Source: Nephrocerus scutellatus | Lineage: Eukaryota > Arthropoda > Insecta > Diptera > Pipunculidae | Assembly: GCA_947095585.1 (NCBI GenBank) | Contig: OX352763.1 | Location: 40,412,010 to 40,476,009, forward strand | Direction of reading: 5' to 3' | DNA: 64,000 nucleotides | Shown here: positions 34,361-46,608 of the stretch, in pieces | Position numbering within the stretch: position 1 is the stretch's first letter | Layout of the letters: the number at the start of each line of letters is the position of its first letter | Program-made: the position numbers and the translations under genes | The notes under the pieces: generated by a model | Seen by the model: the letters and a program-made list of their open reading frames with translations, nothing else | Database searches by the model: none | What the model was told of the DNA's origin: nothing

Positions 34361-34950
34361 AAAACCAACGCTTTCTGAAATTTCGATAAACTAATTTATT
34401 TCCATTTTGCTTTATCATAATACAATGTACTAAATTATAATATATCCAAAATCAACAAAACAATTTTAATTTTTTTCAAAGATGTTCCTAAAGTAAACAG
34501 TTGTATTTTATTATGAAAAAGGATTGGTGTATTCTAATATAAAATATAATCATGTCACAGTACGTTATAACTTGCTACATTATGTATTTTATTGTTGATC
34601 CTCTTCACCTTGGATATAATGGATTGCCTAAAATTTGGTGCCCTTCGATTGAAACTTGTCAGGTGTGATAAGAAGATATAGATGAAGTTTGTATGCATAT
34701 TAGGCAAAAATATAAACTGGAGATAAAACAAAGAAAAAGTTAAAAGATAGGAAGGGAAAGTACACAAATGGAACCAAAAAAAGCGCGGGTTAAATATCAC
34801 TTAAGGTTTTGATTTTCAATTTTTGTTTAGAACACCAACAAAAAATAATAAATTTTATAAAAAACAGGAGTGGAAAGTACCTCCGTCCGTCATGCAAATA
34901 CCAATACGACGAAGGTGACTGCACAACGGCAACAAAAAGGCGGACATTTC

Positions 34951-35697
<747 letters not shown>

Positions 35698-35748
35698 TCA
35701 TGAGCTATTGTGTGGGTAATTGACGATTTAAACTTATATATATATATA

Positions 35749-36848
35749 AAGGGTTATCCATTTCGCGGTTTCAAAAGTATAGGGCTGGAATTCGACATCT
35801 GTCAAACTAAGTTGTTAAAACAATTTTTTTTTCAGTTGAAAGTCTGACATTTACGAAAATGGATCGCTTAACTATCGCACAACGCTTGAAAATTGTAAAA
35901 ACCTACTACAAAAATGGTGATTCTGCCACAGCCACATATCGTGCTTTAAGAGGAGATTATGGTTTACATAATCGTCCAACTACGCAAGCAATTGGCAAAA
36001 TTGTGAAGAAATTAGAAGAGGCCTGTGCATCATCGTTTCACTCGTACCACTGAAAATATCGCTGCTGTAAGTGAAAGTGTTGCCGAAGACCCGAATGTGT
36101 CGATTCCTCGTCGTTCTCAGGAATTAGGACTGTCTTACGGTACATTATGGCGTATTTTGCATTTGGATCTACACCTACATCCATATAAAATCCAGCTCAC
36201 ACAACAACTGAAGCCAGCTGACCATTCACAACGTCGTAGCTACGTCGAATGGGTGCTTGAACAACAGGCGGTGGACGGCGATTTTTCGAACAAAATATTC
36301 TTCAGCGACAAAGCACATTTCTCACTCGGTGGGTATGTTAACAAACAAAATTGTCGTATTTGGGATTCTGAGAATCCTCAAGTAATTGAAGAGAGGCCAT
36401 TACATCCACAAAAAGTCACTGCTTGGTGCGCTCTTTGGTTCGGAGGTGTGATTGGACCTTACTTCTTCGAAAACGACAATGGAACGACTGTCACCGTCAA
36501 TTCGGAGGTTTATGGTCATATGCTAACCGACTTTTTTTTGCCTGCTATTGAAGAATACGACTTAGAAAATATGTGGTTTCAACAAGACGGTGCCACATGC
36601 CACACAACTCGAGCGAATATGGCTTTATTGCAAGAGACATTTCCTGGCCGCGTAATTTCTCGTCGTGGCGATATCAACTGGCCACCAAGATCATGCGATT
36701 TGACACCGCTTGACTTTTTTTTGTGGGGCTACGCGAAAGACCGTGTTCATGCAGATAAACCTTTAACTCTTGAGCACTTAAAAACCAATATTCGTCAAGT
36801 TATGGCTGAGATACCGCCCAATATGTGTCAAAAAGTGGTCAAAAATTA
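35749..36848 (+). mobile_element. DD41D (rosa-type) mariner, 3'-truncated at the duplication junction
   Basis: The 5' TIR AAGGGTTATCCATTTCGCGG starts at 35,749 after a TA repeat. Transposase: start MDRLTIAQRLKIVKTYYKNG at 35,859 (helix-turn-helix), frameshift near 36,020, then the catalytic domain in another frame: IFFSDKAHF (first D, near 36,295), WFQQDGATCH (second D, near 36,572) and RSCDLTPLDFFLWGYAKDR (third D near 36,713). Counting gives 41 residues between the last two catalytic Asp. The ORF runs into duplicated Gr B sequence at 36,847 and stops at TAA 36,847-36,849. The 3' TIR is therefore missing. Confidence 0.9.
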
Positions 36849-38131
36849 AATAATCCCGAAGCGTCAACAATAATCCCTTGATGAAGAAGCTGCAATGAAA
36901 ATCGCTGAATCTGTAAAGGATTTACGAGTATGTAATACGGTAAAAAGCTGAAGCTAAAGTTAATTCTTACGAGCACCGATGTCTTCAGGTCCTCAATAGA
37001 ATGTCGCACTTTGTGCAAATTTGGTGCAATGTTTTTGGCCTAAATAGTAGTAATCGTAGAGTGTAAAATATCTAAAGATAAAACGTTAATTACAAACCGA
37101 TCTCATGCAATTCCTTGAGATGTAGAGAAGCTGGAACAAACCCAAAAGATTGGGAATTGAACTCTCATATGCTTGATAGAGTAATTATTTAAGTTTTAAA
37201 AATGTTTAGCTTTTACTGTGCGTAACTTACCCCTGATATTCACTTCATTATAAATAGTCCAGCATAACCAATACCAATGCAACAACAATCTTACGTATAG
37301 CCTTACGAAATTTAAAACCAATGACCAGGGGCATCCCTTCTTGAAGAACTCGGACATTCGGTAAATCAAATGATGCATCTGCATAAGATGTGTGATTTTC
37401 TGGCGTAAAATTCCATGATTATAACCAAGACCACTTTTTTCACTCTTTGTCGTGGCAGCCAAATTTATAAGCTCCCGATTTAGCTGCTCAACTTCTATGC
37501 GAATCAACTCAAGGTAAAAAATTAATTGTAAATTGCGAAAAGTCATTACAACAGCAATCGGAAAGAAAACAAAGAAATTTATACGTTCGTCAAGATTATT
37601 GGAATTTTTCACTATGTAATAGATGTCTATGGTCAGAAACACCAAAAGATATCCATAGAAATGGCAAAAAAACTTCCAATAGATTCGCCAATCATTTGCC
37701 GCTTTATTATTTGCAGTGGCCCATTGCTGATGTAGTTTGGTATAGGATTGCCAAAATGTCCTTTCAATTGGACGATTCATCATCGCCTCAATCAATGACG
37801 TCAACTGAGCACATCCGTACAGTGTGAATTTGAGAATGTCAATAAATTTTCCAAAATTATCGCCATTAAAGAGTAGTTTGTCGTGATAAATGTAAATGCT
37901 GATTGTCGTCGTAGAAAATAATGCCATCAGAAAGCAGGACCACGAGAATAGCAATTTTTCGCCTTTTCCTAAGTTTGATCCAGCTCCATATTGCAATGGA
38001 ATCGGGGAGAGTCCAAAAATTTGAAAGATCCTCATGTGCAGCAATACAGCAATACCCATTTGTATACCGTCATCACATCGATGTGGATCTCTCTTCTTCC
38101 GCATCGCCAGTGAGTTAATCATTGCCTTCAC
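36847..38131 (-). pseudogene. gustatory receptor gene B copy 2, 3'-truncated
   Basis: Exon 1 (38,131-37,231), exon 2 (37,171-37,098) and exon 3 (37,039-36,971) appear identical to gene B copy 1. Exon 4 starts at 36,910 but is cut at about 36,847 after DASGLF, and the reading then meets a stop in mariner sequence three codons later. Exon 5, with the TYxxxxxQF motif and the seventh transmembrane segment, is absent, as is the poly(A) signal. The predicted product of about 370 aa lacks TM7, so I call it a pseudogene. Splicing to an unknown downstream exon cannot be excluded. Confidence 0.9.
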
Positions 38132-38432
38132 GGAGTACCGTGTTGAACTAAAAATGTCCTAGCAAATATTTTATTATGTGTTAGCGAGTCACCTAAACAA
38201 GCAATAGAAGACTATATCGAGTGTCATCGTCTTGGCCTCTACTTCACTGGGGAGCTATCGGAAAAACTTAAAGAAATTGGCTGAGTTTTTTCTTGCAGCC
38301 AATTAACTAAATTGCATACGAGTATATGACATGTTATTAATCAAATATTGGTAAAAAATTAAAAGGCTAACAGTATACTTGAAATCGATAATAAGGATAT
38401 TTCTTTTTACATAAAGCTAACGCAAATTAGTA

Positions 38433-38693
38433 TAATACATAATGAGCGAGGAACGCAAACGATAGGCACTTTTCAGCGAGTAATGTTCGCTATTTTCCAC
38501 ACGATCAAAAAAATTTCTCTGTTAAACTGTTTATGCGCGGTGCAGAGCTACTGTGGGAATGTGTGTTCGCTGTGACTGCAGTAAATAACAAAAGTATTTT
38601 CTATGTTAACACACTTCTATGTATAATGTCTACTTTCGAGGCTATGTTATAGAGTAGGAAGCAGTCACTTTTGTCTATGGTCGTATTTACACC
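38433..38693 (+). repeat. dispersed noncoding repeat (copy of 14,165-14,425)
   Basis: Second duplication copy; same sequence as unit 1 and inverted relative to 61,885-62,145. Confidence 0.7.
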
Positions 38694-38717
38694 ATGTACT
38701 TGAAATTAATTAATTAA

Positions 38718-39613
38718 TTTGTTTTTTAAATTCTCTATATTAAGTTCGCGTGCACGTGGCTGGCTGGCTGACTGCCTGGCTGGATGGCAGATAGGCACAC
38801 CAAATCTTGACATCAATTTTTAATCCACTTCCTAAAGCCCAATTTTATTGAAACTTTGCATACGTGTGTATTTCGCATGACAACAATTTCTATTAAAATT
38901 TGGGACCCCTCGGGCCTCGTGGTCTGGGGGCTCCAATACAATTTTTTTCAAATTTTATACACATGTTATCTACGATGGACAACCCTTTTTGTAAAAGTGT
39001 GGAAGTGATCGGGCCACGGCGTCCGGGTCCACTCATACAAATTTTATAAAAAAGTACCCTATTTTCTTCAAATTTAACATTTTGTAAAAATTTGGAAGTT
39101 TTGGGGCACTGGGGTCGGGAGGCACCCATACAAATTTTGTAAAAAAAAGTGTCAGATTGTCTTCAAATTTTATACGCGAGTGTATCTCCGACGGGCAACA
39201 CTTTTTGTAAAAATTTGGAAGTGATCAGGCTCCGGGGTCCGGTGGGACCCATACAAATTTTATAAAAAGAAGTACCCGATTTTCTTAAAATTTTATACGC
39301 ACGTGTATCTCCGATGGACAACACTTTTTGTAAAAACTTTGGCGTGAGCGGACTCCGGTGTCGAAAGGCCCCATTAAAATTTTAACAAATTTACCCGATT
39401 TTCTTTAAATTGTATAAACATGTGTTTCTCCAATGGAAACACTTTTTTGTTAAAATTCAGTGATTAGGATCCCAATTTTTTTTAAATGTTACCCGATTTT
39501 ATTCAAAATTTGCACATTTTTCAATGAATCAGGGAGAATTCCGAGAAAATAAATCGAAACCGGCTACAAATGTGAGGAATGTAATATATTGTAATTCACA
39601 TTTCTTCGATTTC
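38718..39613. repeat. ACACATGTGT array, unit 2 copy
   Basis: Duplicate of 14,450-15,345 at a constant offset of 24,268; no difference found in the parts compared. Confidence 0.75.
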
Positions 39614-40593
39614 ATTTTTAAATTCTCTATATTAACTTCACTTGCCCGTGGCTGGCTGGCACACCAAAGTTTGTGATCAATTTTTAACCCACTTCCTAAA
39701 GCCCGATTTTATTGAAACTTTGCACACAGCTGTATCTCCCATGTCAACACTTTCAGTTAAAATTTGGGGCCCGTCGGGCCGCGGGGTCTGGGGCTCCCAT
39801 ACAAATATTTTACAAAAAGAACCAGAATTTCTTCAAATTTTATATGCATGTGTATCACCAATGTTACAAAAATTTTACACTTTTGTAAAAATTTGGAACT
39901 GATCGGGCCCCAGGGTTGGGGGGCACCCATACAAATTTTATAAAAAGGACCCGATTTTCTTCAAATTTTATACACATATGTATCTCCGTCATTTGATTGA
40001 TCGGAATAGGGGGCTCCTAAACAATTTTATTTAAACTTTGCGCATTGTTAATGTATCCCCCGATTAGAGAATTTACCCGAAAATTTTTATTTAACTTGAC
40101 TTGACTGTATTGTCTGTATTTTCGACTAATTTTGTCCTTTTTAATCACATGACCTAGGGAGCTAAACTTTTGTGAGTGCCTAAGACCCAAAAAGCGTTTT
40201 TTAGATTCCCCGTGTGACGTGTTTCGCATGTAGCGCGTGTGATGCTTGGAAATGCCGCCATTTTTATTTAAAAAAAATTAAATCGTCGGAAATACACATG
40301 TGTATAAAATTTTAAGAAAATCGGGTTAATTTTTATTTTAAATTTGTATGAGGCCCCACGACCCCGGCGTCTGTATAGGGCCCAATGATCCCGGGCACGG
40401 GGTCTCCAAAATTTTTATAAAAAGTGTTGTGCATCGGGGATACACATGTATAAAAAATTTGAAGAAAATCGGGTATGTGCAAAATTTCAAAAAGTCGGGC
40501 TTTGGCAAGTGGGTTAGAAATTGATCAGAAAATCTGACCAGCTAGCCAGCTAGCCAGCCACGGGCATGCGAAGTTAATATAGAGAATTTTATT
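39613..40593. mobile_element. foldback-like element, unit 2 copy
   Basis: Duplicate of 15,345-16,325. Inverted ends at 39,618-39,708 and 40,478-40,590 (ending TTAATATAGAGAATTTTATT), with internal ACACATGTGT units in both orientations. Confidence 0.6.
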
Positions 40594-40727
40594 AAAATAA
40601 TAAAACAAAACGGTTCGCGCGGTCGTTTGATCAGCAAGTGCAAAGTGCAGTGTGTAGTGTCCGTGTTTCACATCCTCAACGGCCCAGCTTAAGAATTCAG
40701 TGAATTATAACTGTTGTATGCTCGCAT

Positions 40728-41193
40728 GCCATTCAGATACTGGCTTACGCACACGATATTGACATCGTTGGTAGAAACCGAATAGCTGCACGGGGAGCTT
40801 TCATCTAGATCGAGCAGGCGGCACGAAATCTTTGACTTCACATAAATGAGAGCAAAACACAGTTAATGGTGGCCACGTCTGCGAGTAGAAGATACAACAT
40901 TGGTCCCTCAATCCATATAGTGGAGCGCGAATTTGAAGTAGTGCAATCCTTTAACTATCTCGGATCAACAGCCGATAACAGCATGGAACCAGAAACACGA
41001 GCACGGTTGCAAAGCCTACTATAGTCTGTCAAGACTCTTCAAATCCTGGAATTTAACCATAACATCAAAGCTGCTGGTATATAAGACAATGGTCATACCA
41101 GTACTTACATATGGATCCGAGACTTGAGTGCTTAGCAAAAAGCATTCTGACCTCTTAGGCGCGTTGGAGAGAAAAGTCTTACGGATAATTGTT
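40728..41193 (+). pseudogene. RTE-like reverse transcriptase fragment, unit 2 copy
   Basis: Duplicate of 16,460-16,925 with the same altered catalytic box (YAHD) and the same stops. Confidence 0.75.
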
Positions 41194-41197
41194 GTGT

Positions 41198-42215
41198 TTA
41201 CATATGTACATATATACAGGCCAGCAATTCTGGCACTGAGCGAAACTCAAGTATTTGAGAACTCTGATACTTCGGATTTAAATCTGCCTGGGTATAGCTT
41301 AGTGCCATTAATTTTCTCTCGACGCGGACTCGCAATTTATGTCCGGAGTGATGTTGCGTTTAAACTTTTGCCTTAATTCAGCTGATGTTCCAATCCGGAA
41401 TTTAATTTCATATTACTGAGAGTGATGGTACAAGGGCGCAACATTCACTATTGCTTTTTATATAGAAGCCCCAAGTTACCCAACTGTTTCAACTCAGGGC
41501 GAGCTTGATGCACTGTCTGATTCAATTTTAAGAATTGTCACAATATACGAGTATCGTAAAGCTGAAATCGTTATTGCGGGCGATTTCAGTGTACACAATT
41601 CTGGGTGGCTTCGCCATTCTGGCCAGATAACACCCATAGGAAGGTGTGTTGAGATGTGCGCTGAGTTTAATCACCTGATGAGGCTACAAGAATACCTGAT
41701 ATTGCAAATCTTTCCGCAAGCACCCTTGACTTGTTCCTTACCTCTCGTCCTGATAATTACTCCGTCAATGTATTATCGCTCGTCTGACCATTGCACGCAC
41801 CACGCAGTTAGAGAAAAAAACTCCAAAAAAACAGTATGGCAATACGAGAAAGCCAATTGGGACACGGCCTTAACAACTTCTTTGGGAGAATTAACTAGTT
41901 GCTATTGTTTCGTGAAAGCAACGTGGATGCCGCCGCTGATGCAATCACAAAAATCATCCTTATTGGTATGAGAGACTTTATCCCCTCCAGGTATAAGTCT
42001 GTCAAACCACAGGCGGATTGATGGTATGACTCGAGCTGTAAAGAGGCTTCTAGGATTAGAGAGATATGCTTTCGGTTTTACAAAGCTAACCCTTATGAGG
42101 AAAACCGAACATATTTTAAACGAGTCAGAAATGATTGCATTGCTCATCTGCGGTCAAAGAGTCAAATTTGCCTGCGACCAAAAATTGAGGCAAGAAATAC
42201 TACAAAGTCCTAAAG
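41198..42215 (+). pseudogene. non-LTR endonuclease-linker fragment, unit 2 copy
   Basis: Duplicate of 16,930-17,945. The first sequence differences between the two units appear here (41,387 G against T at 17,119; then around 41,566-41,571). The endonuclease GDF block (VIAGDFSVHNSGWL) near 41,570 and the linker near 42,050-42,110 are retained. It ends in the same purine-rich run. Confidence 0.7.
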
Positions 42216-42845
42216 GTAGTAAAAAGAAAAAGAAAAGAAAAGAATAAAAAAAAAAAGAAAGAAATACTTGACTTAGTACGTTCGATAAAATGCATTATGT
42301 TGATAACATATTGCGACCGAATCGAGAGATATGGTGATAAAAGAAATAATCCTGCCATGTCATTATCTAAACCAGCACGTATATCGTCACAAACCTTTAA
42401 GAGAGCAGCTGTGTTTCGCCCCAAAACCTGACTGGTATTTAGTAAGTAGCATTTTACTCTTAAGAAAATGTTTACCTTTCGTTTCAAAGACTGCTTAAAA
42501 ATGGCAGTATTGCAAAGGGAGGATATTCCGTTCCATTTGCTGTTGAAGTTTTGGGCAAAGGTATAACTTTTGCTTATAACTTTTAACTTTTTGGTATAAC
42601 TTAACTTTCTGAAAATGCTTTTACTCGTAGTTGAAGAAAATTGCGAATGCTTACTTCCTTTCACAACACAGTAGGAATAAAAAACTAATATTTTTGGATG
42701 AATTGGAGAAATTCGGACGACATGCTGGAAAACAATAAATAATATATTTCTGAAGAGAAAATCAATTTCCATTGTTTTATTTTTCTTAAAAATTTAAGCC
42801 GCATTCCCAAAAAACACCCTGTACTTTGGATAAAAAGGTAATCAA

Positions 42846-44461
42846 TTAAATGTTCTTAAACTTTGGCATGAACTGAATAAAGAAGAGCATGTAAGTTGTC
42901 ACTGATCCGAGAATCTATAAGGGGGAAAAATTGCACTTTAGTTGTAAATTATGTTTCATAAATATTTACGTTTCTTAAAACTCCGCAATCAATAATAAAA
43001 AATCCAGCTGCATCAATATTAATTTTCTGGTGAATCAGCTGCAGGGAAAAGTGTTGAATCTGCCATAAAAGTGAGGAGTTATTGTTAACAAAATATCCTT
43101 GCAATAAACACATTTTTATTAAAACAAATTTTATGAAAGGCGACTGTGGTTTGAAATGCTGCTAATTTCCACCCACCTGAATGGATGTCTGCAATCTCTC
43201 AACTGAATGCCGCAGGCTGTGTACATTATGAGCAATATATTGGGCCTGGAAGGATAGTGTTTTATTTTTCGTAATAGAATGTCACCAGGTAATGTCGCCT
43301 CACCGATCGCATGCAGTTACGTGAGACAAGTACAAGTTGCAAAACACTTAGGAATGTTGGTAACAGAAGGGTGTACTCTGTGGAAGCATAGGAAAGAAAT
43401 TAAAATGTATATATGTGTTTTTAATACAACGGATACAATTATCCTTTTATTTAAATGAGTATTCGTAGTTTTTGGTTAACTTAACTTAAAAAAACCTTAT
43501 CACTCCACAACTAAATCAGTTCGGTTCCTTGATTCAGTAGTGCAAGTATTTCTCTCAAAGTAATCTTTGTAACTAACTCACCAGTTATATTTGTTCCATT
43601 GTAGAATATCCAATATGACCAATAACAATCTGACAGTATCTTCGCATAAGACTTGACAAAGCTTGTGATTAAAGATAAATTGAAACTATGCTTAAAGCAC
43701 TCGGCCATTTGGAAAATCACTTCATAGGTCCGCATGTGTTGATTGATTTTCTGTCGCAAGCTAAAGTCAAAATGTTGCCCATAGCTGCCAAGAAAATCAG
43801 CGCCCGTTCGCATTTCATTTGACGTGGCAACTAACCACCTCAGCTGCTGATTTAGCTGTTCAATTTCGATACGAATTATTTCCAGATACAAAATAAATTG
43901 TAAATTACGAAAACGCATTGCCGCAACACTTGGCATAAATGTTGCAAATACGATAATCCACTGCTCTAAATGACGAATTTCTATGATAAATGCGACTTCA
44001 ACAGCTAGCATTACAGCAAGATATCCATAGAAATGATAGAAGTAATTCCGATACATTCGCCAATAGTTCGACTGATGAGGAACCCAAGATTGGTGTATTT
44101 TACTGTAACATTTCCAGAACATGCGTTCATTTGAACGACTTGCTATTGCTTCAATTAAGGAAAAACAATGTGCTGTCACGGCAGTTCCCACTTTCAGAGC
44201 GTCGTTGAATTTCCCAAAATTGTCACCATCATAAAGGATCTTATTACGATAAACATGCACGAACAGTATGAGTGTCGCTATTATCGTGATATGCATCACA
44301 GACCAGGCGAGTAGCCACTTCTCATTTGTCTGACTAGAGCTCAAAGAAATAGGACACAATCCTAAGAACTGGAAAATTCGCATATGCCAGAAGATAGCAC
44401 CTCCAATTTTGATGGGTTCTTGCTCCGCCTCCGCCCTCCCGAAGTTTCTACGGCAATTCAT
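42846..44461 (-). CDS. gustatory receptor (7tm_7 family), gene C copy 2, five exons
   Basis: Proposed exons (minus): 44461-43582, 43377-43304, 43245-43177, 43059-42970, 42914-42846 (TAA), about 393 aa. All splice sites of copy 1 are kept, including GTGAGT after exon 1 and GTAAAT after exon 4. Exon 1 differs from copy 1 at two residues (W to C just after the chosen Met; K to S in FLG[K/S]YGQ). The last exon again encodes [13 protein letters not shown]. Intron 3 differs by a small rearranged stretch around 43,097. No lesion, so both copies of C look functional if the duplication is real. The upstream ATG at 44,641 is less likely, for the same reason as in copy 1. Confidence 0.9.
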
Positions 44462-45753
44462 TTTGTTCCGCAACAACACATTAGATACTTTACTGACTGC
44501 CTTACTAAAGCTAAATCCTTCGACTGTTTTGTTAGTGCGAAAATACAAATGAATTTGTTCGTGGAATAATTTTCTCTGGTGGTTTTTTTGTGATGTTATC
44601 AAAAGTAACAACCAATAAATTACCTCCATACTGCGCTTCATGGGCGCTATTCATAGACCAGGCAACATTTTTTTTCAAAGGAAACTTGGAAGAGTACAAT
44701 TCGTGGAGTTTTTTGGTATACCATACTATATTGAGTAGGTTTTTGTAATATTGTGGACGTGTTGGCTCATATACATTTTTTATATTTTTTATAAAAGCCA
44801 GCTAAAAATTACAATTATGAGCTTGCTAATCAAAGAAAATACAAACTGTCCCGTGTTAGAAGGAGTTGAACAAGTGGATAAAGAGATCCCTATAAACAAT
44901 TTCTAAAAAAATTCATGTTTTCCAGGCGGCGAAGCGCTCCCAAATAGTTAGTGTGTACATTTATACTTTGCTAGTGTGTGGATTTGCTTTAATCTCTTTG
45001 TGTAGGCTGACATAATATGATGTAAATGACAAGCAACCGGACAGACGGAAATAAGGACAAAACCAACTTAATTGAGCACAGAACTAGAATTAGTTGAATA
45101 TTAAGCTTACAATCTATAAGAAATATTTACATATGCGCTTTAATTTCTATAAAAGTGGGAAAGAAAAAAATTGAGAAGGCTTCTCTGATACGGATCCTAC
45201 CCACCGTTGGGACACAGTCGGACTTTTTTTGTATATCTTCTTTTATATTTAGCCTGGAAATAGTATAATTTTTGTTGACTCAACGAACGGCACTGTATTA
45301 ATATTATAATCGTAATGAATTAAAAACACGGATAGGCATATTTGAAGTAGTGTATGTGCTAGAAATTTAAGTCGAAATTTAACTTTTTTATCCATGTTCT
45401 AATTTTATAAATACTACATGTGTAAGGAAATTCAACTTTTTAGTGGGATATATTGAAACAATTTAAACAAAAGGCAATATTGCATCTTGAAGTAATGTAA
45501 AAGTATATCAACTCTTATTCGTGGTTTACTTATTAATAATTTAAACACAGATGTATTTAGAAGGTATTCACAGTCAATCTTACGAGGGCAGTTTAATAAG
45601 TTAATGAGTTTTTGAATTTCCCGCGAAGTAACTTTAAATGCAACACCGCTCCCGTCAACTTCCATCTATTAATAGACTTCTGTTGAGCAAGCTGTGTCAT
45701 TTATGCTCAAACCATAACCGAAACCAAATCCACGGGTAAGCTGTCAAACAACG

Positions 45754-45857
45754 CTTTCGATTTGTTAGGTACAGTGATGGTTTGGTGTCCCGACGAATAC
45801 CAGAAAACGCTATAGAGATGGGACACCAAACAATCACTGTACCCAGCAAATCGAAAG
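45754..45857. repeat. 38-bp imperfect hairpin, unit 2 copy
   Basis: Identical to 21,885-21,988 in both arms and loop as far as compared. Confidence 0.75.
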
Positions 45858-46608
45858 AGCTAAAAGTAGCTAAAAGTAAGTTTTCGTGGTGAATGCTTTG
45901 CAAATAGAACGCAAAACCAAAACAAGCCACAATGTCAATAACAAACTGAGAAATTAGTCTGCTTCCTCTCTCTTCGCCATCTTTCTGAGTAAACAAAACC
46001 TTACCCGTCGATTGGTAGCAAAGTTACAGTGTCGGTTATAAGTAAAATGCAAAATCAAACCGTATCCCGGGTAAAGTTTGCAAATAGAACGTCAAACCAA
46101 AACGAAAGAGGCACTAGTTTATGTTTGAAAATTAAAACTGGAATGTTAAAACATTTGAAACACGTGAATAATTTAGATAAAATTGGTCTTGCCAGGAATA
46201 TACTCGTATTGCCTAAAAATCTGATGACCGCGCCATGGCACCATGGAGCAAAAGATTAGTCCCTCCCTCTTTCAAGACAGTGAAAGTGAAGTAGTCCAGT
46301 CTTGCTTAAAGCCAGCAGAGGCAACTTTAGTATGTAAAGACTTTTCATATCCTGGAATTTAACAAGGACATCCAATTTGGTGGTGGTCATACCAGTATGG
46401 GTCCGTGATCTGTATTGTACGAATGTACCTCGTACGACCTGTAATGTGGCTGGTTCTTCCATTTCGAGAAGCGGTGCTGCTGGGCACGCAAATCGCAAGA
46501 CATTTAAGTCACAAATCAAAGGTCTACGGAACAAGGCAAGTAAGCTAAGCTAAGAAGCGGGGAATCAGCGCCAAAGGCTGCCTGTTCGATAAGCATACAC
46601 ATTAACTT

